Below the pieces are notes generated by a model. The model was not told where the DNA came from and did no database searches. It saw nothing but the letters and a program-made list of their open reading frames with translations. A stretch of 64,000 bases of DNA. It comes from Pedobacter cryoconitis. Its GTDB lineage: Bacteria; Bacteroidota; Bacteroidia; Sphingobacteriales; Sphingobacteriaceae. The position numbers and the translations under genes are program-made. Shown in pieces: positions 43,760-53,983 of the stretch (position 1 is the first letter of the stretch; every line of letters starts with the position of its first letter). The stretch lies in the NCBI RefSeq assembly GCF_001590605.1, contig NZ_CP014504.1:4402001-4466000 (forward strand), written 5' to 3'.

Positions 43760-45730
43760 ATGTCAAAAACAATTCAATTATTATGCTTTGCGCTGCTCTT
43801 TCAAACAGCAGCATTCTCTAAAGACTATATTTTACGGTCACCAGATAAAAAAATCACCATCAATATTTCAGTTGGTAAAAACATTACCTGGTCAGTGCTC
43901 AAAGATCAGGAACTACTGATTAAACCCAGTGCAATGCGCATGATTTTAAAAGATGGAATAAACCCTGGCATTATACCTGTGGTGTCTAAAACCATCAGTA
44001 AAGCTGTGAATCAAACTATTGTCTCTGTTATACCGGTTCGCAACAAGCTCATCCCCGAAGTCTATAATGAACTGAGGCTCCAGATGAAGGGCAACTATGC
44101 AATTGAATTCAGAGCTTATAATGATGGTGTTGCCTATCGTTTTGTAACTAACCTGGGCCCGCAGCCCATTGAGGTCAATGACGAAAAAGTAGCTTTCAAC
44201 TTCCATGAGAATTGCCAGATCTATCTTCCTAAAGAAGATAACGCCGAATTGCAATCCCATTATGAAGGTGATTTTAAGCCTTCAAAACTTCAGGAAATTC
44301 CCGCTGAACACTATGGATATCTGCCTTTGTACGTGGCGACACCGGCAGGAACTAAAATGGTCATTACAGAGGCCGATCTTCATGATTACCCCAATCTATT
44401 TTTGTATGGAACCGGTACAAAAACATTAACTGGCCGTTTTCCTAAAGTGATTCTGGAGGCCAGTCCAAAACCAAACTCAGATCGTGCAGAAGTGATCGGC
44501 AGAAAAGCAAATTACCATGCAAAAACGACCGGAAACAGGACTTTCCCCTGGAGAACAATCATCATCACTTCTTCTGATAAGGAACTACTGGAAAATGAAA
44601 TGGTTTACAAGCTCGCCAGACCAAACATACTGGCCAATACCGATTGGATCAAACCGGGCAAAGTAGCCTGGGACTGGTGGAATGACAACAATATTTACGG
44701 TGTAAACTTTAAATCAGGTATAAATACTGAAACCTATAAATACTATATAGATTTTGCCTCAGCTTATGGCCTGGAATATATTATTCTCGATGAAGGCTGG
44801 TCAAAATCAACCACCGACCTGCTTGCGCCAAACCCACAGCTGGATATTGAAGGCTTGGTTAAATATGCCACCACCAAAAATGTAGGGGTAATTTTATGGG
44901 CATTATGGAAACCGCTCGATCAGCATATGGAGGCTATCCTGGATCAATATGTGAAATGGGGCGTTAAGGGAGTGAAAGTAGATTTCATGGCAAGAGCAGA
45001 TCAGTATATGGTCAATTTTTATGAGAGAGCAGCTCAGGAAACCGCTAAACGGAAACTCTTGCTGGATTTGCATGGAGCTTATAAACCAGTAGGGCTCAAC
45101 CGGGAGTACCCTAATGTGATTAATTATGAAGGGGTCAAAGGCATGGAAAACAATAAGTGGGAAGAAACCATCACCCCGGTTCATAATACAACACTGCCCT
45201 TTACAAGAATGGTTGCCGGGCCAATGGATTATACACCAGGGGCAATGCTAAACTCGAATAAAGATGAATTTCATGTGAGCATGACTTCTCCGATGAGCAG
45301 AGGAACCAGGGCACACCAAACTTCGATGTATGTTTTGTATGACAGCCCATTGCAGATGTTATGTGACAACCCTTCCAATTATTTAAGAGAGCCTGTTTAT
45401 ACCCATTACATTGCCCGTTTCCCTACTGTGTGGGATAAAACAATTGCATTGGAAGGTAAAATATCGGAGTATGCAGTTGTAGCCCGCAAAAATGGGAACA
45501 ACTGGTATATCGGCGGGATGACCAACTGGGATGCCAGGGGCTTTGATATCCCCCTGACTTTCCTGGATGGTAAAAAGTATAAAATTGAAATCCTTCAGGA
45601 TGGAATTAATGTCGGCAAACATGCTGCCGACTATCAAATCATCAGTAAAGAAGTAGTTGCCGGAGAAATCCTGCACATCGATATGGCAGCAGGTGGCGGA
45701 TATGCCGCTATCCTGACTCCTATCGGTTAG
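43760..45730 (+). CDS. GH97-family glycoside hydrolase, secreted
   Basis: 656 aa with a signal peptide (about 1-20). N-terminal beta-sandwich, catalytic barrel with IILDEGWSKSTTDLL, VILWALWKPLDQHM and GVKGVKVDFMARADQ, and C-terminal sheet domain; NYEGVKGMENNKW follows. GH97 has inverting alpha-glucosidases (SusB) and retaining alpha-galactosidases. As I recall, the retaining enzymes have an Asp in the KVDF position where SusB has none; here it is Asp408, with Glu457 as the likely acid/base. This favours the retaining alpha-galactosidase type. Its last 11 bases overlap the convergent peptidase gene. Confidence 0.92.
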   Translation: MSKTIQLLCFALLFQTAAFSKDYILRSPDKKITINISVGKNITWSVLKDQELLIKPSAMRMILKDGINPGIIPVVSKTISKAVNQTIVSVIPVRNKLIPEVYNELRLQMKGNYAIEFRAYNDGVAYRFVTNLGPQPIEVNDEKVAFNFHENCQIYLPKEDNAELQSHYEGDFKPSKLQEIPAEHYGYLPLYVATPAGTKMVITEADLHDYPNLFLYGTGTKTLTGRFPKVILEASPKPNSDRAEVIGRKANYHAKTTGNRTFPWRTIIITSSDKELLENEMVYKLARPNILANTDWIKPGKVAWDWWNDNNIYGVNFKSGINTETYKYYIDFASAYGLEYIILDEGWSKSTTDLLAPNPQLDIEGLVKYATTKNVGVILWALWKPLDQHMEAILDQYVKWGVKGVKVDFMARADQYMVNFYERAAQETAKRKLLLDLHGAYKPVGLNREYPNVINYEGVKGMENNKWEETITPVHNTTLPFTRMVAGPMDYTPGAMLNSNKDEFHVSMTSPMSRGTRAHQTSMYVLYDSPLQMLCDNPSNYLREPVYTHYIARFPTVWDKTIALEGKISEYAVVARKNGNNWYIGGMTNWDARGFDIPLTFLDGKKYKIEILQDGINVGKHAADYQIISKEVVAGEILHIDMAAGGGYAAILTPIG

Positions 45731-47072
45731 CATGCAATTCTGCAACAGTTTTGATCAGCGGGGAGCCTAAAAGACGGCTTCCCGTTGCTGTAATCAGGAA
45801 ATCATCTTCAATTCTTATTCCACCAAAATCTCTGAACTGCTTCACTTTATCATAATTGATAAATTGAGCATGCTTGTTTTCTGCAGCCCATGAATCTATT
45901 AATACGGGTATAAAATATAATCCTGGTTCAACGGTAACGACAAAACCCGGTTCAAGCGCTTTACCTAAACGCAGCGACTTTAATCCAAAATCCTTACTTT
46001 TTTTCAGTTCAGCTGTATAGCCAATATATTCTTCTCCCAGATTTTCCATATCATGAACATCAAGCCCCATCATATGCCCCAGACCACATTGGAAGAATAA
46101 AGTATGTGCTCCTGCTGCAACTGCCAGTTTAGGGTCACCTTTCATCAGGCCTAAATCAGTGAGTCCGCGTACTAAATGTTCACTTGCCAGCAAATGCACC
46201 TCTTTATAAAGTACACCAGGCTGAAGCGCTTCAATAGCTTTTAACTGTGCATTCAGCACAATATTATAAACATCCTGCTGCAATGGGGTGAAAGCTTTAC
46301 CTACCGGAAAAGTACGTGTTAAATCTCCGGCATAAAACATCTCGTTCTCTGCGCCACAATCACACAAAACCATTTGTCCATCTTTCAAAATAGTATTACC
46401 CGCATGGTTATGCAGAATTTCACCATTTACGGTAAGAATACTTGGGAAAGAAAGTTGACCGCCATTCGCAATAGCTACTGCCTGTAATTGGGCTGCAACT
46501 GCATTTTCAGTAACCCCGGGACGCGCAATCTCCTGTGCCTTCAGCTGCATCAGGGTACTGATATGAATAGCCTTTTCTATTTCTTGTATTTCCTGCTCAC
46601 TTTTGATGGAACGTTGTGCTACAATTGCTTTAATTAAGGGTACAGAAGCCTCACCTGTTAATCCCCAATCCATCAATTTCAAAGAAGTTTCCGCTCTGTA
46701 AACCGGAAGAAAATGGACTTTCCTGTTGCCAGCCAAAGCATTAATAACCTCAGTCTTCTTTCTCGTAAAGGCAATACTTGCTTTTTCTGCCTGAGCTTCT
46801 ATAGTTTCAAGCGCCCCCGTCCATACGATATCATCTACTGTAAGTTCATCCCCGAATAAAATCTCCTGATCGTTATCAATATCAATGATCAGGCACAAAT
46901 CCGGCCTGCTGATCCCTGTAAAATAAAGGAAACAACTATCCTGGCGAAAATGATAAGTATTGTCCCTGAAATTCATCCCGCTTTCCCCATTCCCAGGCAA
47001 AAGGATAATTCCTTCTCCTATTGCTGATTTAAGCTTATTTCTTCTTTCCTGGTAGACTTCTTTAGCGAACAT
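45720..47072 (-). CDS. Xaa-Pro aminopeptidase (aminopeptidase P, M24B)
   Basis: 450 aa, no signal peptide. N-terminal creatinase-like domain (DNTYHFRQDSCFLYFTGISR), then the pita-bread fold with metal ligands in MVLCDCGAENEMFYAGDLTR, CGLGHMMGLDVHD, VTVEPGLYF and GGIRIEDDFL. It removes the first residue from peptides with proline in position two and uses two Mn ions. Overlaps the GH97 stop by 11 bases. A minus-strand box TAAATTTG at 47094-47101 is a candidate promoter element. Confidence 0.93.
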   Translation of the reverse strand: MFAKEVYQERRNKLKSAIGEGIILLPGNGESGMNFRDNTYHFRQDSCFLYFTGISRPDLCLIIDIDNDQEILFGDELTVDDIVWTGALETIEAQAEKASIAFTRKKTEVINALAGNRKVHFLPVYRAETSLKLMDWGLTGEASVPLIKAIVAQRSIKSEQEIQEIEKAIHISTLMQLKAQEIARPGVTENAVAAQLQAVAIANGGQLSFPSILTVNGEILHNHAGNTILKDGQMVLCDCGAENEMFYAGDLTRTFPVGKAFTPLQQDVYNIVLNAQLKAIEALQPGVLYKEVHLLASEHLVRGLTDLGLMKGDPKLAVAAGAHTLFFQCGLGHMMGLDVHDMENLGEEYIGYTAELKKSKDFGLKSLRLGKALEPGFVVTVEPGLYFIPVLIDSWAAENKHAQFINYDKVKQFRDFGGIRIEDDFLITATGSRLLGSPLIKTVAELHANR

Positions 47073-47375
47073 ATCTGATTGTTTTTATAAGATCAAATTT
47101 ATCAAATAAAAGTTAATGTTTCGTTATCCGCTTGTTACCTCAGCTTTTGATAAATTCCAGAAAGCGATCAGAGATGCGCTCTGATTCTATTACAGTACAG
47201 ATACGTTAAGTACGCTCCGTATCAAACTACAACACAACCTAGCCAGAACCCTATCAGAATATAAATTAGTCATAGCGTTAAAATTGTCTGTTATCAGGCC
47301 TGGTCAGAAACTCTTGTTTTTAACCTAACATTAAGACAACACTCCACGGATATCTTTGCGAAAAAATCACAACCA
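47073..47375. other. 303-base divergent intergenic region before the second ECF cassette
   Basis: Holds a minus-strand -7 box TAAATTTG (47094-47101) for the aminopeptidase gene and a plus-strand box TATCTTTG (47351-47358), 18 bases before the sigma factor ATG. Nothing coding seen. Confidence 0.5.
47351..47358 (+). promoter_or_regulatory. -7 box TATCTTTG of the second ECF cassette
   Basis: Exact TAnnTTTG match placed to give a leader of about ten bases before the sigma factor ATG; no good -33 partner at normal spacing. Confidence 0.45.
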
Positions 47376-47918
47376 ATGGATCTGATGACTTCCTTAAAAC
47401 AAGGCGATCAAACCGCAATGGACACCATTTACAAAACACACTGGGAGCAAGTATTTGATGCCACCTACAAACGTGTTGGTACAGAAGACATCGCACAAGA
47501 CATCACCCAGGATATCTTCATCTCCCTCTGGGAAAAGCGCGAAACGCTGGAAATCAGAGAAACCCTTTCCGCTTACCTGTTAACGTCCGTAAAATACCGT
47601 GTCATTAACTACTTCAAAGCGAACCTGACTAAAGAAAAATACACAGAAGACCTTTACGCCCTGATCGGTAACACTTCTCCCCTGCACCCCACGAATGAAC
47701 TGGCAGTCAAAGAAATCCACAAAGAACTCGATCAGGCAATAGCCGAATTGCCAGAGCGTATGCGCCAGATCTTTTCTATGAGCAGAAAACAGGAGAAATC
47801 GAACAATGAGATCTCCACAGAACTCAACCTCTCCCTACAGACTGTTAAAAATCAACTCACCGCAGCACTAAAGATTATCAGAAAAAGACTGGCCTATCTG
47901 ACCGTGTTCTTCTTTTAA
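47376..47918 (+). CDS. ECF-type RNA polymerase sigma factor
   Basis: 180 aa. Sigma-2 region EDIAQDITQDIFISLWEKRE and sigma-4 region LPERMRQIFSMSRKQEKSNN, EISTELNLSLQTVKNQLTAA, the Bacteroidota PUL-type pattern, with the short hydrophobic tail common in the group. It should drive the FecR-SusCD-phosphatase operon that follows. Its upstream promoter box fits the housekeeping sigma factor, so the cassette would be expressed at a basal level and then amplified. Confidence 0.92.
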   Translation: MDLMTSLKQGDQTAMDTIYKTHWEQVFDATYKRVGTEDIAQDITQDIFISLWEKRETLEIRETLSAYLLTSVKYRVINYFKANLTKEKYTEDLYALIGNTSPLHPTNELAVKEIHKELDQAIAELPERMRQIFSMSRKQEKSNNEISTELNLSLQTVKNQLTAALKIIRKRLAYLTVFFF

Positions 47919-47986
47919 CAAAACCGTAACCTAACCTTAACACCCTAAACCGGTACCACTGCCCGCTTAAGCTGACTTGTTGGTAG

Positions 47987-48943
47987 ATGGAAGACAAAAA
48001 GCTTGCAGAGCAGCTGCTCAAAAAATATTCAGATGCCAAAGCGACCCCTAAAGAAATTGAACAGGTCGAAAACTGGTACAATTCCTATGAAGGAAAAAAC
48101 AGGGTATTAAGTCAACACCAGAAAGCTATAATAGAACGCCGGATGCGCATTAACCTGCAACAGCATATCCAGCAAAAGCCTGAAATTAAAACAGCCTTAC
48201 TCCGCAACAACTCATTTCTTCAAATTGCCGCCTCAATAATACTGGTTTGCAGCATTGGTTTAGCCTGGTGGAAAATTGGATCTCACCCGCAGCAAAAGCT
48301 ACAACCAACTTTGCTCACTTCTAGTACTCAGGTCAACGAGAAGAAAACAATCATCCTGACTGACGGTTCAGAAATTACATTGAGTCCATCCAGCAGGCTG
48401 TCTTATCCTGCAAAATTTGCTACCTCATTCAGAGAGATCGTTTTAGAAGAAGGAGAAGCATTTTTTAAAATTGCGCATGAGGAGAAACGTCCGTTCAACG
48501 TACAGTTACCAGGAAAGCTTTATACAAAAGTGCTTGGTACATCTTTTACTATCCGCGCATTTAAAGCTTCCAATTCCCTGAATATTTCAGTTAGCACAGG
48601 TAAAGTGGCTGTAGGAAATAAAAGCCAGGTATTTGGTACGCTGACCAAAGGCCAGCAAATCACTTACGATAAAAACAAAGGAACAGCGATCATCAGCCAG
48701 ACACCTGTTCCAGATACCAGGATCGCATTTGAAAGCATTAACCTACGGCAGGCGCTGCAAAAACTGGAATATATTTACTCCATAAAAATCGAACTGGCCC
48801 CAGCTTCCCTGGGGGATCTTGGCTGCACGGCAACCTTCCACAGCAAACAAAAACCAGAAGAAATTCTGACCATCATTTGCAGCCTGTACAATCTTAAATA
48901 TGAAAGCAATCCAGCGCATCAATCCTTTAAAATCTATAAATAA
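47987..48943 (+). CDS. FecR-type anti-sigma factor
   Basis: 318 aa with one membrane helix (about 79-95, FLQIAASIILVCSIGLAWW). FecR domain: ILTDGSEITLSPSSRLSYPA, then REIVLEEGEAFFKIAHEEKR; C-terminal DUF4974-like part ESINLRQALQKLEYIYSIKI. It connects the STN-bearing SusC at 49037 with the sigma factor encoded 68 bases upstream. Confidence 0.92.
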   Translation: MEDKKLAEQLLKKYSDAKATPKEIEQVENWYNSYEGKNRVLSQHQKAIIERRMRINLQQHIQQKPEIKTALLRNNSFLQIAASIILVCSIGLAWWKIGSHPQQKLQPTLLTSSTQVNEKKTIILTDGSEITLSPSSRLSYPAKFATSFREIVLEEGEAFFKIAHEEKRPFNVQLPGKLYTKVLGTSFTIRAFKASNSLNISVSTGKVAVGNKSQVFGTLTKGQQITYDKNKGTAIISQTPVPDTRIAFESINLRQALQKLEYIYSIKIELAPASLGDLGCTATFHSKQKPEEILTIICSLYNLKYESNPAHQSFKIYK

Positions 48944-49036
48944 TGAAACACTGATACAAACCTGTCAACGGCAATGTTCAATACAGCCCCCTCAAAATCA
49001 ATCATTCAATCAACGCGCTAACAATCAATTAACAAC

Positions 49037-52000
49037 ATGAAAACACCCTCCTATAAGAGGTTAACAGCCCTTTATAAAGCCATGAAGTATTCTTTATTAA
49101 TTTTCACGGTCATTTGCACATTTTGCGGAACGCTTTTCGCTTCTGTCACCATGGCTCAGAAATTAGACCGTGCCCTGGTATCGCTAACGATCACCAAAGA
49201 CAAATCACAGCAGGCCATCCTGAAAGAAATAGAAGCGAAAACAGGTCTTCATTTCGTTTACAATCAGGATCAGTTGTCGACCAACAAAACAGCATTGAAT
49301 GAAACCTTTAAGCAAGAAAAAGTAGAGACAGTCTTACATAAACTAGGATTTGAATGCCTGGAAAAAGGAGACTATGTGATTCTCAAAAAAATACCAGCGC
49401 CTGTAAAAAAAGCGGACCGTACAGTTTCCGGAACAGTAAAAGATTCCACCGGTTTAGCGATGCCGGGCGTATCGGTAAAAGTATCTGGCACAACTTTAGG
49501 AACCACAACTAATGCGGATGGGAAATTCAGTATTTCAGCACCCGAAGAAGCTACGCTGATTTTCTCGATGATTGGTTATAAATCTCAACAAGTAAAAATT
49601 GAAGGAAAAGGTACGATCAACATTGTTTTAACAGAAGATAATTCACAGTTGAACGAGGTTATAGTAGTCGGTTACGGTACACAAAAGAAAATCACCATTT
49701 CTGGCGCAGTAGCAGAAGTATCTCTCGATAAATTAAACTCAAGATCGGTCAATGATATCGGTAGTATTTTACAAGGAAAAGCTCCGGGTGTGGTTGTAGT
49801 CACTGAAAGCGGGGATCCTACTGCCACCGCAAAAGTAAACATCCGCGGACAAGGTGGGATCAACGGAGAGAACCCTTTATACGTAATTGACGGTTCATTA
49901 TTTTATGGTACTCCTGTACTGAATCCGAATGATATCGAATCAATTTCCGTACTGAAAGATGGAGCAGCTGCAATTTATGGCGCAAGGGCTTCTGGAGGAG
50001 TTATCCTGATCACGACTAAAAAAGGGGCTAACCAGAAGTTGAATATCACTTTTGATACTAAAGCAGGTACACAAACTGCTTGGAAAAAGTTAAAATCCTT
50101 AAACGCGAAAGAATTTGCAGATGTCTCAAACCTGGCTGCCGATAATGCAGGTATACCAAGAAAAGACGCTTTCGATGCGGTAAAATATCCCGATGGACAA
50201 ATTACCCGTGCAGATTGGGTAGATGAAATTTTCAGAACAGGACTAATCCAGGACTATAATATGGGTATCACTGGCGGAAATGACAAATCAAGCTTTTACC
50301 TGAGTTTCAATTACCGTAAAGCAGAAGGAACTTTATTAAACACCTATGGAAACCGTTATAATTTCAGGATTAACTCTGAACACCGCATCAATTCGTGGAT
50401 GAAATTTGGAGAGAACTTATTCTACGATTATACCAATGGAAACGGGTCCAACTCCACTGCCCCTAACATCAACGGTGCGAATACAAAAAGTGCCTATACA
50501 GGAACGATTATTTCCGCTATCTTCTATCCTTCGAATGTTGCACCATACACTTCAACAGGCGGATTTTCAGGTTTACCATTAGCTTATGCAGGTGCTTATG
50601 GAGATATTATCAATCCTGTAGCCTATCTGAAAAGATTAGATGTAAACAATCCTGTAAATACAATTGTAGCAAATCCTTATGCAGAACTTGATTTAGCAAA
50701 AGGGCTTAAGTTCCGTTCCAATTTGTCTTTTACTAAAAGGATTAACGACTCCAAAACCTTCCAGACAAAGGTTCCTGAGATTGGTAAAATTTTCGACTTT
50801 AATCAGCTGACACAAACGTCCAACACGACCAATGATCTGTTAGCAGAACAGGTGCTGACTTACGATAAATATTTCGGTTCACACCACCTGAACGTAATTG
50901 GTGGTTTCTCTTATCAAAACACGCATAATGAGTACCTGTCTGTTTTTGCACAAGGCTTTGATGACGAATCTCCAAAGTACCGTTACATGGTGAATGCGAC
51001 TAAACCTTTTTTACCTGAAAGTAATGTATCCAGCGAAACACTAACTTCATTCTTTGCCCGTGCAAATTATGATTACAAAAGCAAATACCTGCTTTCGCTC
51101 ATTGGCAGAAGAGATGGGACTTCTTTGGTCGCACCGAAAAATCGTTTTGCTAATTATTACTCTGCTTCAGCAGGATGGGTAATTAACAGGGAGGATTTTC
51201 TGAACAAAGTGGATTGGATCAGTAATTTAAAAATCAGAGGTAGTTATGGTCTTTTGGGTAACCTGGCCAGTGTAACCAGCCAGGCAGTGAACCCTACCCT
51301 TTCTAAAACCACCATCTATATGGGTCAGAACCCAGCGCAGCTTTTAGGTTATTATGAAAATGTATTGTCTAACCCTGATTTAACGTGGGCAAAATCTAAA
51401 CAAACCAATATTGGTCTGGACCTTGGCCTATTTAAAAACAGGTTAAACCTGGTTGCTGATTATTTCATTAAGGATACGAAAGACATGTTGATCTATCAGC
51501 CCTTATCCGGAACTACAGGTGTGGACGGACAATGGAAAAATGGTGGTTTATCAAGAGATAAAGGAGTTGAAGTTGGGCTGAATTATAACAATCAGCCAGA
51601 GGCAGCATTCCAGTACAGCATCAATGCAACCTTCACTAAGATGAATAACAAACTGGTTTCTTTGCCAGGAGGTTTAACAAGTCAGGCGGTAAATTTTAAT
51701 GTACGCGGTACACTGACCCCCGTTCTTTTACAAGTTGGAGAGCCTTTATATTCTTACTATGTAGTACAGACAGCAGGAATTTTCCAGTCGGATGCAGAAG
51801 CTAAAAATTACAAGAATGCGAGTGGAAATATGATTCAGCCGAATGCTAAAGCTGGAGATTTCCGTTTCGTCGATAGTAACAATGATGGTAAAATTGACAA
51901 CAATGACCGTGTATTCAGAGGCAGTGCTTATCCTGATTTCTCTTATGGATTTAGCTTTAATGCCAGTTACAAAGGATTCGATCTGAATTTATTTGCACAA

Positions 52001-52426
52001 GGTGTAAAAGGCAACAAGTTATTTAATGCTTTGAAATATACAGGACTGAACGCAGGTAGTGGTCAGAATTACAACTTGCTGAAAGGTGTATTAGATGCAT
52101 GGAGCCCAACCAATACAGGAAGCGGCCTTCCGCGCATATCAGCAAGTGATGCCAATGGGAACTTCTCTACCACGTCAGATTTCTACCTGGAAAGTGGTTC
52201 TTATTTAAGATTAAAGAGTGCAACCATAGGTTATACTTTCCCAAAAACCCTTTTAAAAGCAGCCAAAATAAGTAACCTGCGTCTTTACGTGACTTCTAAT
52301 AACCTGTTTACAATTACTAAATATTCGGGTTTCGATCCTGAAGTAGGCATGGATCAGTATGGTGTAGATGTAGGCCGTTACCCACAAGCAAGAACATTCC
52401 TGTTTGGTGCAAGTCTGAATTTTTAA
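49037..52426 (+). CDS. SusC-type TonB-dependent transducer with STN domain (phosphatase cassette)
   Basis: 1129 aa. Signal anchor (about 16-41, ending TMAQ) after a positively charged N-terminal extension, STN domain (QQAILKEIEAKTGLHFVYNQ, about 56-75), carboxypeptidase-regulatory-like domain (VSGTVKDSTGLAMPGVSVKV), plug with SISVLKDGAAAIYGARASGG, and a barrel ending FLFGASLNF. The motif NEVIVVGYGTQKK before the plug is typical. It imports and reports its substrate through FecR. The enzyme encoded after SusD suggests a phosphorylated substrate. Confidence 0.94.
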   Translation: MKTPSYKRLTALYKAMKYSLLIFTVICTFCGTLFASVTMAQKLDRALVSLTITKDKSQQAILKEIEAKTGLHFVYNQDQLSTNKTALNETFKQEKVETVLHKLGFECLEKGDYVILKKIPAPVKKADRTVSGTVKDSTGLAMPGVSVKVSGTTLGTTTNADGKFSISAPEEATLIFSMIGYKSQQVKIEGKGTINIVLTEDNSQLNEVIVVGYGTQKKITISGAVAEVSLDKLNSRSVNDIGSILQGKAPGVVVVTESGDPTATAKVNIRGQGGINGENPLYVIDGSLFYGTPVLNPNDIESISVLKDGAAAIYGARASGGVILITTKKGANQKLNITFDTKAGTQTAWKKLKSLNAKEFADVSNLAADNAGIPRKDAFDAVKYPDGQITRADWVDEIFRTGLIQDYNMGITGGNDKSSFYLSFNYRKAEGTLLNTYGNRYNFRINSEHRINSWMKFGENLFYDYTNGNGSNSTAPNINGANTKSAYTGTIISAIFYPSNVAPYTSTGGFSGLPLAYAGAYGDIINPVAYLKRLDVNNPVNTIVANPYAELDLAKGLKFRSNLSFTKRINDSKTFQTKVPEIGKIFDFNQLTQTSNTTNDLLAEQVLTYDKYFGSHHLNVIGGFSYQNTHNEYLSVFAQGFDDESPKYRYMVNATKPFLPESNVSSETLTSFFARANYDYKSKYLLSLIGRRDGTSLVAPKNRFANYYSASAGWVINREDFLNKVDWISNLKIRGSYGLLGNLASVTSQAVNPTLSKTTIYMGQNPAQLLGYYENVLSNPDLTWAKSKQTNIGLDLGLFKNRLNLVADYFIKDTKDMLIYQPLSGTTGVDGQWKNGGLSRDKGVEVGLNYNNQPEAAFQYSINATFTKMNNKLVSLPGGLTSQAVNFNVRGTLTPVLLQVGEPLYSYYVVQTAGIFQSDAEAKNYKNASGNMIQPNAKAGDFRFVDSNNDGKIDNNDRVFRGSAYPDFSYGFSFNASYKGFDLNLFAQGVKGNKLFNALKYTGLNAGSGQNYNLLKGVLDAWSPTNTGSGLPRISASDANGNFSTTSDFYLESGSYLRLKSATIGYTFPKTLLKAAKISNLRLYVTSNNLFTITKYSGFDPEVGMDQYGVDVGRYPQARTFLFGASLNF

Positions 52427-52445
52427 TGCGTATTAATCAACAAAA

Positions 52446-53969
52446 ATGAAAAAGAATTTACTCTACATATTAATAGCTGCTTTAACTATCGTTATCATCA
52501 GCTCTTGTAAAAAACAATTAGACATTACCCCTGAAGGGGCTCCTTCAAAAGGAAACTTCTGGAAAACCAGTACTGATGCGGTGAAAGGTGCCAATTCTAT
52601 GTACGAACTGTATGACGATGAAAACTTTTACGGACGCGGTTTTTTCTGGTTTATTAACGCCAGTGATGACATGATTACCGGACGTGTAAAAGCTCAGGGC
52701 GATAACGTAAGAGACTTCAACTCTGCTTATATTGGTGGAGATTATACGGAAGGACAATGGAAAATGAGGTATGCGACTATTAAAAGAGCAAATGATGTGA
52801 TTCGTTATGTGCCTTCAATTGATATGGATGCCACTTTAAAAAAGAGATTGATTGGCGAGGCCTATTTTACAAGTGGTTATATGTATTTTCAGCTAGCGTC
52901 CAATTATGGTAACGCTAAAGCCGGAGTACCTATTGTAACCAGGACAAATATGGATGATCCTAATCCGACACCAAGAGCAGCCAATGTAAACCTGAACTAT
53001 GATTACCTGATCAGTGAATTACAACAGGCAGCAAATTATCTTCCTTATTTTGATCAGCTGGGCGCTGCAGATTATGGCCGTCCGCATAAAGTAGCTGCAT
53101 GGGCAGTATTGTCTAAAGCCTTTTTGTATAAAAAGGATTACCCGAATGCAGAGAAATATGCTGATTCAGTAATCAATTTTGGTAAACGTGACCTGATGCC
53201 AAATTTTGCTGATGTATTTAAAGCACCAAATAACTGGGGACCTGAATATATCTGGTCGGCGGTCTCTACGCCTGCTGGTGCTGGTGGCTGGGGAAGTATT
53301 CTGCCGGGTGTGATGCTTGAAAATAAAGGTTGGGGAAAATACAATGGCTGGGGCTATTACGTTCCAACTAAAGAACTATATGATTCTTATCAGCCAGGTG
53401 ATATCCGCCGGGAGGCAACGATCTTAAAACCGGGAGATCATTTTATGTTCTTTGGGGCAGACAATGTTTATGCGTCGGTGAATAGTTTATCTGGTTTCCA
53501 GTTCAGAAAATATATGGATCCGTTCAGTTTTGCAGATCCGGTAGGGAAACACATCAGTCCAAACGGTGATCACCCGACAACAGATTTAAATCTTCCATTA
53601 TTGCGTTTTGCAGAAGTATTATTGATTAAAGCAGAAGCGGCAATTATGCAGCGTGGTGCGGGCGCGGGTGACACGGAGCTAAACAGAATCCGGGTAAGGG
53701 CAAAACTAGCAGCTGCAAGCGGAATGACACTGGCAGACCTGAAAAGAGAACGTCGTAGTGAACTGGCTGGTGAATGGGCAGACAGGCACCGCGATATGGT
53801 CCGCTGGGGTGATGCAGCAGCTGCTTATGCACAACCGGCTCACGGATTCAGCGGAGCAACAGTATGGCCTGCCAGAAAATTTAATCCTCAGGTACATGAT
53901 GTATGGGCAGTTCCACAAAAAGAAATTGACAATAGTGGCGGCGTAATTAAACAAAACGCTGGCTGGTAA
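52446..53969 (+). CDS. RagB/SusD-type outer-membrane lipoprotein
   Basis: 507 aa, lipobox ISSC (Cys at about 21). Unlike the other three SusD proteins here it follows the classical RagB/SusD pattern: ITPEGAPSKGNFWKTSTDAV, AYFTSGYMYFQLASNYGNA, PLLRFAEVLLIKAEAAI and the C-terminal RRSELAGEWADRHRDMVRWG. It sits 19 bases after SusC and 14 bases before the phosphodiesterase/phosphatase gene, so the three are one transcription unit. Confidence 0.94.
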   Translation: MKKNLLYILIAALTIVIISSCKKQLDITPEGAPSKGNFWKTSTDAVKGANSMYELYDDENFYGRGFFWFINASDDMITGRVKAQGDNVRDFNSAYIGGDYTEGQWKMRYATIKRANDVIRYVPSIDMDATLKKRLIGEAYFTSGYMYFQLASNYGNAKAGVPIVTRTNMDDPNPTPRAANVNLNYDYLISELQQAANYLPYFDQLGAADYGRPHKVAAWAVLSKAFLYKKDYPNAEKYADSVINFGKRDLMPNFADVFKAPNNWGPEYIWSAVSTPAGAGGWGSILPGVMLENKGWGKYNGWGYYVPTKELYDSYQPGDIRREATILKPGDHFMFFGADNVYASVNSLSGFQFRKYMDPFSFADPVGKHISPNGDHPTTDLNLPLLRFAEVLLIKAEAAIMQRGAGAGDTELNRIRVRAKLAAASGMTLADLKRERRSELAGEWADRHRDMVRWGDAAAAYAQPAHGFSGATVWPARKFNPQVHDVWAVPQKEIDNSGGVIKQNAGW

Positions 53970-53983
53970 ATAAATTTAAACTT

